Source: Pelotomaculum terephthalicicum JT (GTDB taxonomy: Bacteria > Bacillota > Desulfotomaculia > Desulfotomaculales > Pelotomaculaceae). From it: a stretch of 64,000 bases of DNA. Location of the stretch: positions 1 through 64,000 of the forward strand of contig NZ_JAKNBL010000012.1 in NCBI RefSeq assembly GCF_022410535.1, given 5' to 3'. Positions 52,720 to 61,166 of this stretch are shown piece after piece. The notes below the pieces were generated by a model. That model saw only the letters and a program-made list of their open reading frames with translations. It was not told the origin of the DNA and did no database searches. The translations under genes were made by a program, and so were the position numbers. The first letter of the stretch is position 1, and each line of letters starts with the position of its first letter.

Positions 52720-54231
52720 TTATTTCTGAACCAGCTCCTCCCGAACCGTCCCATTTGCCTCATTTGCCTGGGCGGGAAGCCGGATATGAAATATGCACCC
52801 TTCTCCCTCTTGGCTTTCAACGTTAATTGTTCCTCCGTGAGCATTAACAATGGACTTGGTAATTGCCAGGCCTAAACCGGCGCCGCCATATTTGCGCGTC
52901 CGGGAGGAATCGCTGCGGTAAAAACGATCAAACACGTGCGGGAGATGGTCTGCACTGATCCCCGGCCCGTTGTCTTGAAAGGATAACTGCACTCCATTGT
53001 TCTTTCCGCATAATGAAATGCGGATATGGCCTTTTTCGGGGTCCGTGTGCTGCACCGCGTTATGAAACAGATTCAAAACAACCTGCTTCATTTTGTCCAT
53101 GTCAAATTTGCATTTCATGTTCGGCTCGACCGACAAGTCAAGCTTCCTGCCGTCGGCCAGGATGCGCAGCTGCGGCTCCATCTCCTGGATAACATTATCC
53201 AAAAAGCCTTCCTTTAGCTCAATGCGCGGTTCGCGGTCAAGCTTACTCAGGAGAAGCAAATCATGCACCAATTTTGTGAGGCGGCCCGATTCGCTATGCA
53301 TGCTTTTTAATGATTTATGCAGCTGCTCAGGCTGATTGGCCGCGCCGCGGAGCAATACCTCCAGAAACCCGTGAATAGATGTTAACGGCGTGCGCAGTTC
53401 GTGAGAGGCGTCCGCTATAAAGCGGCGCATCTGTTCTTTAGTTTCTCTTTCCGCTTCAAAAGACGCTTCCAGCCGCTCCAACATGCCGTTAAAGGATTCC
53501 GCCAAACGATCAATTTCCACCTGTCCCTGCCGGGTTGGAAAACGCCTGTCTAAATTCCCGGCGTCAATTTGTTCCGCGGTATCCACCATGTTGAATAAAG
53601 GGACCAATGTTTTTTTAATTATCGGTAAAAAGCCGAGCAGCCCAAACAGCATGGCGGCAAGGGAGAGGAGCAAGAAAGTGAAGAGCTGGCGCACAAGCAA
53701 CTCCTTGAGCGGGTTGGTCAAAGTACTTGCCTGAATGACGCCAAGCACCTGCCCGCGCTCAAAAACCGGCTGAAGCACCACTAATTGTTCCGCTCCCCCG
53801 GCATCATTAATTACCCTGTAGTTCGTAACCGGTTTTTTCTTCAACGCGTCCATATACTCCTGGGATGCCAATTTGGGCGGACTCGCGCCGTCAGGCCCGC
53901 TGAACAACACGGAATAGTTGCCCTGCGGATCAACAAAGGCTACATTTGCGTCAGGAATAAAAAAACGCGGCGGGCGCGCAGCACCATACTCCTCGCTCAT
54001 GCTGAAATGCTGCCAGGCTTCAGGGGCGAGCGCCATTAGCTGGCTCTGCATCTGGCTCTGCATGATGGAGGCCTTATTTCGGTAAATAACTTCCCGCATA
54101 AAAACATATTGAAACAGGCCTATAAGCATAAGCAAAACCGCGAGGATCAGCAAAGAACGGGACAACAATTGGACCCGGAGCGAGTTGGGAGCGAAAAAGG
54201 CTTTGAGCTGCGTCCTTATCTTACGGTTCAT
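52720..54231 (-). CDS. Membrane sensor histidine kinase
   Basis: 503 residues; its ATG overlaps the regulator stop (ATGA). Two membrane helices (about 20-45 and 185-205) around an outside sensor, HAMP, HisKA with FIADASHELRTPLTSIHGFLE, and HATPase with FQDNGPGIS and GAGLGLAIT. The N-terminal region is basic. It pairs with the OmpR-type regulator at 54228. Convergent with the repeat-protein gene; a short GGCGG/CCGCC hairpin at 52641-52656 lies between them. Confidence 0.92.
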   Translation of the reverse strand: MNRKIRTQLKAFFAPNSLRVQLLSRSLLILAVLLMLIGLFQYVFMREVIYRNKASIMQSQMQSQLMALAPEAWQHFSMSEEYGAARPPRFFIPDANVAFVDPQGNYSVLFSGPDGASPPKLASQEYMDALKKKPVTNYRVINDAGGAEQLVVLQPVFERGQVLGVIQASTLTNPLKELLVRQLFTFLLLSLAAMLFGLLGFLPIIKKTLVPLFNMVDTAEQIDAGNLDRRFPTRQGQVEIDRLAESFNGMLERLEASFEAERETKEQMRRFIADASHELRTPLTSIHGFLEVLLRGAANQPEQLHKSLKSMHSESGRLTKLVHDLLLLSKLDREPRIELKEGFLDNVIQEMEPQLRILADGRKLDLSVEPNMKCKFDMDKMKQVVLNLFHNAVQHTDPEKGHIRISLCGKNNGVQLSFQDNGPGISADHLPHVFDRFYRSDSSRTRKYGGAGLGLAITKSIVNAHGGTINVESQEGEGCIFHIRLPAQANEANGTVREELVQK

Positions 54232-54911
54232 GGCAGATCAACACGGTAGCCTGAACCGCGCAAGGTTCGTATTAACTGATGGTCTTTGTCGTTTAATTTG
54301 TCCCGCAAAGAACGGATATACACCTCGACAATATTTTCCTCGCCGCCAAAATCATAGCCCCATACTTTTTCTAAAATCATCGTTTTGCTTATAACCAACC
54401 CATGATTAAGAACCAAAAATTTAAGAAGCTTATACTCGGTGGGAGACAATTCCATAACCCTGTCTTCGAGCCTGATCTCTTTGCGGCGGTCATCGATATG
54501 AAACGGCCCGATCACTACTTCCCCGAATAAATTTGGAAATTGATTACGGATTCTGGCATAAATCCTGGCAAGCAGTTCCTCAAAGCTAAACGGCTTGATC
54601 ATGTAGTCATCGGCTCCAAGCGTCAGACCCTTCACCCGGTCATCCACTTCATCCTTGGCCGTCAGCATGATCACAGCCACATTCTCCGTTTTTTTCAGCA
54701 TCCGGCATACTTCGAAGCCGTCCATTCCAGGCATCATGACATCAAGAATAACAACGTGCGGCTGGAATTGCTTCATCATGGTAATGGCTGTCATCCCATC
54801 CTGGACGGTTTGCACCTCGAACCCCTCGTTTTGCAGGCCGAGTTCCAAGAATTGCAGGATATTCGGCTCATCGTCCACTACTAATATCTTAATTCCTTTT
54901 AATTGTTGCAT
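54228..54911 (-). CDS. OmpR/PhoB-type response regulator
   Basis: 227 residues, GGTGGTG before ATG 54911. Receiver: VVDDEPNILQFLELGL, VVILDVMMPGMDGFE with the phospho-Asp, MIKPFSFEELLARI. Winged helix: LSPTEYKLLKFLVLNHGLVI and EVYIRSLRDKLND. First gene of its operon. Upstream sequence is filled by REP-like repeats rather than a clear promoter, which may disturb its expression. Confidence 0.93.
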   Translation of the reverse strand: MQQLKGIKILVVDDEPNILQFLELGLQNEGFEVQTVQDGMTAITMMKQFQPHVVILDVMMPGMDGFEVCRMLKKTENVAVIMLTAKDEVDDRVKGLTLGADDYMIKPFSFEELLARIYARIRNQFPNLFGEVVIGPFHIDDRRKEIRLEDRVMELSPTEYKLLKFLVLNHGLVISKTMILEKVWGYDFGGEENIVEVYIRSLRDKLNDKDHQLIRTLRGSGYRVDLP

Positions 54912-54932
54912 CGCCTATCACCACCTTCACAT

Positions 54933-55007
54933 CCGGGACACTCCACCGGGGACATTCCATCCGGGACATTCCATCGGGGACATTCCTCCGATAGGAGGTG
55001 TGTCCCC
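54933..55007. repeat. REP-like repeats with hairpin
   Basis: The unit (C)CGGGGACATTCCA and close forms occur four times in a row (about 54933-54988). The last copy forms a hairpin GGGGACA-TT-CCTCC...GGAGG-TG-TGTCCCC (54976-55007). Such extragenic GGGGACATTCC units look like REP sequences spread by RAYT-type transposases; none is encoded here. Confidence 0.6.
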
Positions 55008-55120
55008 ATTCCTTTGTCACTATATTCATATTATCCGGGTTATAACTGAAACCATACTGAAGAAAAACTGAAAACTTGTTGAATATCTGCAGTATAAAGC
55101 TTGCTCATCAAAACTTGTGC

Positions 55121-55157
55121 AAAAAAGGCTCAAGGGTTATCGCCCCGATAGCCCTTG
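55121..55157 (-). terminator. Rho-independent terminator of the LysM gene
   Basis: CAAGGGTTATCG (55131-55142) pairs with CGATAGCCCTTG (55146-55157) with one wobble, loop CCC. On the minus strand a run of six T follows. It lies 15 bases past the LysM stop codon. Confidence 0.8.
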
Positions 55158-55172
55158 ATTTATTTGAAAGCT

Positions 55173-55724
55173 CTATTGCCGGAGCTTGTCAGTTTCTCTC
55201 GGCACCTTAATAATCTGTCCTATATTTAATATACTATTTACTTTCATTTTATTAAACCGGGCCAGTTCAGAGGCGTAACTTTCCGAACCATAATAATAAG
55301 TTGCGATTGTTTCAAAACAATCACCTTTCTGGATTTCATAATAAATAATTTCATCAGCAGGCGGAGTTTGACCTGCCGGTTGTTGATCTACTGATTGTTG
55401 ATCTATTGATTGTTGATCTATTGATTGTTGTTCTACCGATTGTTGTTCTATCGGTTCGCCGACTTGTTCCTTGAATGAAACATACTCCTCACCCTCATTA
55501 TTTTGCACATTTTGCGTTGGCGGTACGGACATCTCAAGTTTGTAGATCCTAACACCCATTACGAATATCAATAAAACCGTGATCATCAAACCCAGCATTA
55601 AATGCTTCTTTTTTATGAAACTAGTATCCTTTGAATAAATTATCTCTATATCCTTAATGCTTTTACCTATGATTTCACTATCGTCGATTCTTTTCAAGCT
55701 ACGTTTCCCCCTTGCATCTTCCAT
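55173..55724 (-). CDS. Membrane-anchored LysM-domain protein
   Basis: 183 residues from ATG 55724, which overlaps the TGA of the vanished chemoreceptor gene upstream (TGATG). A cytoplasmic N-terminus of about 42 residues, one membrane helix (about 43-62), a linker with five QQS(I/V)(D/E) pentapeptides encoded by a 15-bp tandem repeat (about 55381-55453), and a C-terminal LysM domain (about 128-178; YEIQKGDCFETIATYYYG). LysM binds peptidoglycan sugars. The overlap shows it once followed a chemoreceptor in an operon, so it may have served motility or envelope sensing. Linker length may vary between strains. Confidence 0.8.
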   Translation of the reverse strand: MEDARGKRSLKRIDDSEIIGKSIKDIEIIYSKDTSFIKKKHLMLGLMITVLLIFVMGVRIYKLEMSVPPTQNVQNNEGEEYVSFKEQVGEPIEQQSVEQQSIDQQSIDQQSVDQQPAGQTPPADEIIYYEIQKGDCFETIATYYYGSESYASELARFNKMKVNSILNIGQIIKVPRETDKLRQ

Positions 55725-55800
55725 CAAACAGCCTTAGCCAATTCTTCAATTTTTCCGGAAGTGACAGCCAGTTCCTGCATGGCGGCGGACATTTCCTCAT
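55724..55800 (-). pseudogene. Stump of a chemoreceptor (MCP) C-terminus
   Basis: The minus strand reads DEEMSAAMQELAVTSGKIEE then LAKAV and a TGA whose A is shared with the LysM start. This is the typical end of an MCP signalling domain (E-E-M-S-A-S-M-Q-E). No start, no upstream coding region: homology stops near 55800, right where the restriction island begins (55813). It marks a junction where the rest of the gene was lost. Confidence 0.75.
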
Positions 55801-55812
55801 CTGTTCTCACAA

Positions 55813-56547
55813 TCAATTAGTGCCCAGTCCCTTCACAACCTCGTGATCAAGGATTCTTTTTCGCTCTTTCCAGTCCGGCATATGCACCGTCAAGAATTCA
55901 TAGAAAGCTTGATCATGCTTGGGATAAAGAAAGTGGGCCAGTTCATGCAAAACGACATAATCAACACAGGGCGGCGGGGCCTTGTATAAATAATAATTCA
56001 GATTGATTTTGCCGTACCTTCTGGAGCAGCTGCCCCAAATAGTCTTCATTCTTCTGACCGAAAGTGCAGGCTTGTTAACACCATGTTTGGCGACAATGGG
56101 ATAAAACCTGTCAATAACCGCTAAAAAATAAGTTTTGCTCTGTTTTCGCCACCAGCGCCCGAATTGATTTTGCAAAGCTTGCTTGTCCCCGGCTGCGGGG
56201 GAAAGAATATAAACATAATCTTCCTTTTGTTCAATTTTGTAGCTATTCGCTTCATTGACCATGATTCTGACTTGCCTGCCCAAAACGCGGGTGGTTGCTC
56301 CGCTGCGTATTTCTGTTTCAATATCATCTGCTTCAGTGTCTCTGAAATAATTCAATGACTTTTCAATCCACGCCGTTTTGCTTCTGAGAAAATCATTGAT
56401 ATACTTATCCGGTACTCCATGTGGCGCCGACAGCTTCACAACACCATTCGGAAACACTTTCAGCCGGATTCTTTTTACGCTTTTGCGCTCAACAATTACC
56501 TCAATATCGCCCCATGGTTTAGTCAAGGATAATTTCTTGGAAGTCAT
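55813..56547 (-). CDS. YgjP/DUF45-type zinc metallopeptidase
   Basis: 244 residues. The HELAHFLYPKHDQAFY segment gives the HExxH plus third His of the zinc site; WGSCSRRYGKINLNYYLY is the family's GSCS motif. Cytosolic, no signal peptide. Such genes are often found next to type I restriction genes, as here: it starts 3 bases after the hsdR stop. Its job in the system is not established; it may process or regulate a subunit. Confidence 0.88.
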   Translation of the reverse strand: MTSKKLSLTKPWGDIEVIVERKSVKRIRLKVFPNGVVKLSAPHGVPDKYINDFLRSKTAWIEKSLNYFRDTEADDIETEIRSGATTRVLGRQVRIMVNEANSYKIEQKEDYVYILSPAAGDKQALQNQFGRWWRKQSKTYFLAVIDRFYPIVAKHGVNKPALSVRRMKTIWGSCSRRYGKINLNYYLYKAPPPCVDYVVLHELAHFLYPKHDQAFYEFLTVHMPDWKERKRILDHEVVKGLGTN

Positions 56548-56550
56548 AAT

Positions 56551-59500
56551 CTAATACCTTCTCACCGCCGTTGTCATAAGTCCTTCCAGGATAAGATCAA
56601 TCTTCTCGACAGGCAGTTCGATCCCGTGTTCTTCGAGAAAATCCCAGATTAGATCATCAAGCGCCTGCGTCATATCTTTCTGCACCGCTACGTTAAAGCG
56701 CCAGTCAACCTTGGCCCGGTTGGCTATCGACTTTTTCACCTCAACAGCCAGGCGCCCCATCGCTTCATCTGTTTCCGGCGAAACATCCTTTATCGCCGCG
56801 GCGATGATATTTTGAATCGAGCCGTAAAAAGCTTTCGCGTCACTGTCATTGTCTATGCAGGCCGGATAGTGGTGGCTGGTATAACCTCTTCTGAAATCAT
56901 CCGCGATTTTCTCCATTTTACAGAGATAAGAATGATCATTTCGCGACGCCCGGTATTCTTCCAGGGTTTCTTTGAGCTGCTCGGAAAACTTCTTGTGCAG
57001 CAGCGGGTCGTCATAACGGCAGGTCTCCAGCTCTCTGTCCATGCGCGTGCGAATGGCGTCACCTTTGGCGGCCTTGCTGTCCAGTTTTTCAAGCTGCTCC
57101 TTCATCCCCTCGGAATCATGAATGGAAACAGGCTCAACAATAATTTGACCTGGCTCCGCCAGCACAAAGTTGTTCAGCAGGCTGCGGATGCCGTCTTCAT
57201 ACCTGCTGAAATCCACTTTTTCGTTGTAGCGGAGCAAAATTGCCCCGCGCAGCTTTTGAAAATGAAGCAAATCCCGCTTATATTTTTGCATCCGGCCGCA
57301 GCCAACCGCGTCATACAAAGCATAGCTGCCCGTGGCCAGGTCCAGTAAGCGGGAAAATAATGAAAGCCGCTCGTAAAAAAGCTTTCTGAGATCGCCATCC
57401 GCCAATGCGCTTTGCCAGCCCTCGGAACGGTTCCGGTCAAAGTCCTGCTCATCAAAGATAGCCCACAATTCCCGATGGGCGTTTTCCAGTTTGACCTTCT
57501 GATCACCGGCCCCTAAAATAGCATTTTCTATATCGGCCTGCTCGTATCCATCCATGCCCGATTTTTCGTCTGAATACATATCCATGGCGGTATTCAGCCT
57601 GCCGAAAATACCCCAGTAATCCACGATGAGTCCGAAATCTTTGCCTGGACACACGCGGTTGACCCGGGCAATGGCCTGCAGCAGCGAATGCTCCCGCATG
57701 GGTTTGTCCACGTAAAGCACGGCGGCCACCGGCGCGTCAAAGCCGGTCAGGAGCATGTCTTTAACGATCAGCATATCCACCTCTTCGGCACTGATGAAGC
57801 TGCTTTTGGCCCAGTCCGCATATTCCTCGTGGTTGTTGCCGAAGAGCGGCTCCACCTCTTCTTTGAAAAAGTCTTTTATTTTCTTTCTGCTTTCGCCGGT
57901 CAGCTCCTCACCCTCACTTATATTTTCGGGCGATATCACCACCGCTGTTTTCACCCCGCCAAGCTTCCTGATAGAGTAATGCAGGTCAATGGCGGCCGGA
58001 CGGGACGAAGCCGCGACCATGGCCTTCAATCTCTTCGGCTTGGCGTAGCTGATGAAGTGCTCGTGAATATCAAAGGCCACCATGTCGATCCGCTGCCTGG
58101 TCTGCGCCAGGGGCAAAAAGCGGCTCCACCTGCGCTTCATATCTTCCTGCCGCTCCCGGCTCAGCGGCGCGATGATGTATTTGAGATAATCGTCTATCCT
58201 TGCGCCGGACACGTCCTGGGGAATAATCCTGCCCTCGTAGACCAGGGGAACGATGACGCCGTCTTCCACCGCCCGGTCAATCGGGTAACTGTCGATAAGC
58301 GGCCCGAATTTTTTATAGGTGTTGAATTTGTCTTTCTTAAGCAGCGGCGTGCCGGTAAATCCCAGCTTGATCGCGTTGGGCAGCACGTCAATCATCATGT
58401 TGTGCAGCTGGCCGTACTGGCTGCGGTGGCTCTCGTCAACCAACAGGAATATATTGTCGTCTTTAATTTTAATTCTCCTTTTGGCCGCAGTGTCAAATTT
58501 ATGCACCAGGGTGGTAATGATCGTCACACCCCTGTCATTCAGCAGGTCGATCAAGCCTTTGCCTGTTTTCGCCCGGACCGGGTTAAGCTGGGTTTTGGCA
58601 AAATTATCTCTAAGCTGCTTGTCCAGATTGATCCGGTCATTAACCAGCACAAAACGGGGGTTTATTATCTCCGGGTCGGACAGGATTTTTTTAACCAGCA
58701 TCACCATGGTCAAAGACTTGCCGCTGCCCTGCGTATGCCAGATCACCCCGTTTCTGATATTCCTGCCGTCTTCACCTTTGATTCGCTTCATAGCCGCGAG
58801 AATGCCGAAAAACTGCTGGTAGCGGGCTATTTTCTTCACATTTTGGTCGTACAGGGTAAAATAGCGAATCAATTCCAGCAGCCTCTCCCGGGAGAGCAGG
58901 GAAACTATGGCTCTGTCCTGTTCGTTAACCAGTCCGTCGGGGCTGACATTCCGGCATTTTTCCTGCTGCCACTGGTAGTCTCTCTCCCGCCAGACGCTAA
59001 AATACTCGGCAGGCGTGCCGCAGGTGCCGTATTTGACAATATTGGGGTGCATGGCCATGACGATTTGAGAGAATTTGAACAAATGGGGAATGTAGCCGGG
59101 CTGCCAGTTGCGCACGTTTTGCGCGACGCCCCGCTCCACGTCCACACCGGATTTCTTGCACTCGATCACCACCAGGGGAATGCCGTTGACGAGCAGCACG
59201 ATATCAGGCCGCGCATATTTGCCGTCCGGCCGTTCCACCGAAAATTCGTCGGTCACCTGCCAGATATTGTTTTCCGGCTGCTCCCAGTCGATAAACTTCA
59301 AGTCAAAGGACTGGCGGCCGCCGTCGAACAACTCCTCCTCATAGCTGTTGCCGGAGACAAGCAGGTCGTAGATCGTCTTGCTCGCGGACATCAGGCCGGC
59401 AACAAGCGGCGCGTCGATATCCCTGATTGCTTTGCCGAGCGACCGGCCGGAAAAAGGCGTCCGTTTGCCCCGGTACACAAAAGACTGCCGGTGCAGAAAC

Positions 59501-59655
59501 TCGCGCAAAACATCGGGGAACAGCACGTTGGAAAGACGCCCCCGCAAGATTTCCGCCTGGGAACGCGGTATGTACTGATAGCCTAATCTTTCTAAAATTT
59601 TTATCGCCCGGTTCTGACTCTCCGGGCGTTCATCGAATATGGTATGGTCGGGCAT
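56551..59655 (-). CDS. hsdR: Type I restriction enzyme, R subunit
   Basis: 1034 residues; GGAGG precedes the ATG, which overlaps the hsdS stop by one base (TAATG). N-terminal nuclease (about 110-190): ARPDIVLLVNGIPLVVIECK is the PD-ExK site. Superfamily 2 helicase motor (about 300-650): HTQGSGKSLTMVML (Walker A), VDESHRSQYG (DEAH-like), SATF-equivalent GFTGTPLL, and AIARVNRVCPGKDFG (motif VI). It cuts DNA after translocation when the site is unmethylated. All key residues are present, so it looks active. Confidence 0.95.
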   Translation of the reverse strand: MPDHTIFDERPESQNRAIKILERLGYQYIPRSQAEILRGRLSNVLFPDVLREFLHRQSFVYRGKRTPFSGRSLGKAIRDIDAPLVAGLMSASKTIYDLLVSGNSYEEELFDGGRQSFDLKFIDWEQPENNIWQVTDEFSVERPDGKYARPDIVLLVNGIPLVVIECKKSGVDVERGVAQNVRNWQPGYIPHLFKFSQIVMAMHPNIVKYGTCGTPAEYFSVWRERDYQWQQEKCRNVSPDGLVNEQDRAIVSLLSRERLLELIRYFTLYDQNVKKIARYQQFFGILAAMKRIKGEDGRNIRNGVIWHTQGSGKSLTMVMLVKKILSDPEIINPRFVLVNDRINLDKQLRDNFAKTQLNPVRAKTGKGLIDLLNDRGVTIITTLVHKFDTAAKRRIKIKDDNIFLLVDESHRSQYGQLHNMMIDVLPNAIKLGFTGTPLLKKDKFNTYKKFGPLIDSYPIDRAVEDGVIVPLVYEGRIIPQDVSGARIDDYLKYIIAPLSRERQEDMKRRWSRFLPLAQTRQRIDMVAFDIHEHFISYAKPKRLKAMVAASSRPAAIDLHYSIRKLGGVKTAVVISPENISEGEELTGESRKKIKDFFKEEVEPLFGNNHEEYADWAKSSFISAEEVDMLIVKDMLLTGFDAPVAAVLYVDKPMREHSLLQAIARVNRVCPGKDFGLIVDYWGIFGRLNTAMDMYSDEKSGMDGYEQADIENAILGAGDQKVKLENAHRELWAIFDEQDFDRNRSEGWQSALADGDLRKLFYERLSLFSRLLDLATGSYALYDAVGCGRMQKYKRDLLHFQKLRGAILLRYNEKVDFSRYEDGIRSLLNNFVLAEPGQIIVEPVSIHDSEGMKEQLEKLDSKAAKGDAIRTRMDRELETCRYDDPLLHKKFSEQLKETLEEYRASRNDHSYLCKMEKIADDFRRGYTSHHYPACIDNDSDAKAFYGSIQNIIAAAIKDVSPETDEAMGRLAVEVKKSIANRAKVDWRFNVAVQKDMTQALDDLIWDFLEEHGIELPVEKIDLILEGLMTTAVRRY

Positions 59656-60950
59656 TAAGAAGAAACCTCCTGCGTATTGACTCTGATAATACCTGTCAGC
59701 AATAACTGCATTAAAGTTTTTTTCTGCTTTTTCAATTCCTCCAACTGCTTTTCGTGCAGGTCAATTTCCTGGTCTGCAGTGGATAGGACTTCGGCAATGG
59801 CGGTTTGTTCCGGGAGTGGCGGGAGTAGAAAAGATATCTTTTTAATGCTGTTTTTATTAATACCATACACAGAAGTACCATTGGCTAACACTGTAAATTG
59901 TTTTTTTACGTCAAAAGTACTAAAGCAATATCGTTTAAAATCATCAGCGATCGATTCACTTACTGGACGGGCAATTATTGTGTGCAGCCCCGCTATGAAC
60001 GGAATGTTATTTTTCTTTTTCACTACAATATATTTACCCATTCCTTCATAATCCTCAGATGTGTCCACAAACACAATATCTCCATTATTTAATAGGCAAT
60101 CGGTATTTAAGTCACTAATCGCAGTTAATAACTTGGGGAGTTGGGAATACTCTTCTTCGACATTAATATAATTCTTGGTTGATTTATGAATATCACCATA
60201 ATGCAAATAGCAAATACCTTTATCTGTTTGCAATTCATTTCTTGAAAAAGAAAGCCCGCCTTCAAATCTAAATAAATCCCCCAGCCGTACCTCTTTCCAT
60301 TCGTCAGTGAAACCTGGAAGGCGCTTTTTACCTGACAGCAGGTTTTGCATCAGCCATTTTTTCTGCCGTTTTTTTTCTCCGATAAGCTTTTCTTTTAATT
60401 CAATGGCTTTGTCCCACGTTGAGAGGATTTTTACTATTCTTTGTTGCTCTTCAATATTTGACGGTATACAGACAGAGGTTTTATTAAAGTCATCCCGCCC
60501 GAGTGTCCTGTTTCTCCCCGCTCCGCCCGGCGAGGCCAATTCAAGAAGGCGCCTGCCAAACGGCGTCAAAAAAACATACCATAAATAATTTAAATCCGCA
60601 TTTCCTTTCGACCGCCACATCGGGAACCGGTGCGAGGCAATCATTCCTTCTTCCCGGAGGGTTGTGATTGCGACAGCCTGCTCCCACGCAAAAACAATAT
60701 TAATAATCAAGCAGTTCGCCTCAACCCAAAAAACGGACTTGTTCCCCAGGTCGCTTCCTTTAACCGGCTCTTTATAAAAAAGCCCCTTACCGTGAGAACG
60801 GATGCCTATTTCCCGGTATTCACGATCAGGAATGACTTCCACCGGTCTTCCGATTTTACTGAGCAAATTACCTAATTCAACAACTTTCCAGTCGCCCGGG
60901 TAGCTTTTGTAAGGTCCTTTGGCTACAGAGTATTCACTTTCTTTCTGCAT
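59655..60950 (-). CDS. hsdS: Type I restriction enzyme, S subunit
   Basis: 431 residues with AGGAG before the ATG. Two target-recognition domains, each followed by a helical spacer: the first about 10-205 (ends ELKEKLIGEKKRQKKWLMQN), the second about 215-425 (ends DLHEKQLEELKKQKKTLMQL). These helices resemble each other, as expected for HsdS. It sets the DNA sequence recognised by HsdM and HsdR. Full length, unlike the single-TRD copy at 62721. Confidence 0.93.
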   Translation of the reverse strand: MQKESEYSVAKGPYKSYPGDWKVVELGNLLSKIGRPVEVIPDREYREIGIRSHGKGLFYKEPVKGSDLGNKSVFWVEANCLIINIVFAWEQAVAITTLREEGMIASHRFPMWRSKGNADLNYLWYVFLTPFGRRLLELASPGGAGRNRTLGRDDFNKTSVCIPSNIEEQQRIVKILSTWDKAIELKEKLIGEKKRQKKWLMQNLLSGKKRLPGFTDEWKEVRLGDLFRFEGGLSFSRNELQTDKGICYLHYGDIHKSTKNYINVEEEYSQLPKLLTAISDLNTDCLLNNGDIVFVDTSEDYEGMGKYIVVKKKNNIPFIAGLHTIIARPVSESIADDFKRYCFSTFDVKKQFTVLANGTSVYGINKNSIKKISFLLPPLPEQTAIAEVLSTADQEIDLHEKQLEELKKQKKTLMQLLLTGIIRVNTQEVSS

Positions 60951-61067
60951 TATTGTCTCCTATGATCGAAGCCCGCGGGATGTCTTAAAAACGATGCCCG
61001 CGTCGATATTCACTTAAACAATAATGCCCTTTAACCCGGCTGTCAAGGACTCTGTGGCAAATGAATC

Positions 61068-61166
61068 TTACATATTAGACGCTTTCACCTGGAGCGGGCA
61101 GGTCTTCGGGCATGGTGCGTTAATATCCTCAAAGGTTTTATCGCTATATTTTTGTATCTTACTCAT
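61068..61166 (-). pseudogene. Truncated DinD-like small reading frame
   Basis: 32 codons starting at ATG 61166, which overlaps the hsdM stop (ATGA), with AAGGAG upstream. The first half, MSKIQKYSDKTFEDIN, matches the start of DinD-type proteins (KYSDKTFEDIKHI), which are often found between hsdM and hsdS. After residue 15 the match ends (APCPKTCPLQVKASNM) and a stop follows. The remaining gap to hsdS (60951-61067) holds no gene. The rest of dinD appears to have been deleted; the remaining peptide may still be translated. Confidence 0.65.

Noticed and set aside
52605-52850. Small minus-strand frame at the end of the second kinase gene
   Set aside because: Overlaps the kinase C-terminus in another frame, with no ribosome site and no similarity.
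55381-55453. CRISPR-like short repeats
   Set aside because: Units are only 15 bp, have no spacers and stay in frame as pentapeptides of the LysM linker.
57688-59586. 632-codon plus-strand reading frame opposite hsdR
   Set aside because: The minus-strand HsdR has all nuclease and helicase motifs; the antisense frame has unnatural composition (His, Val and Gln-rich) and no start signal.
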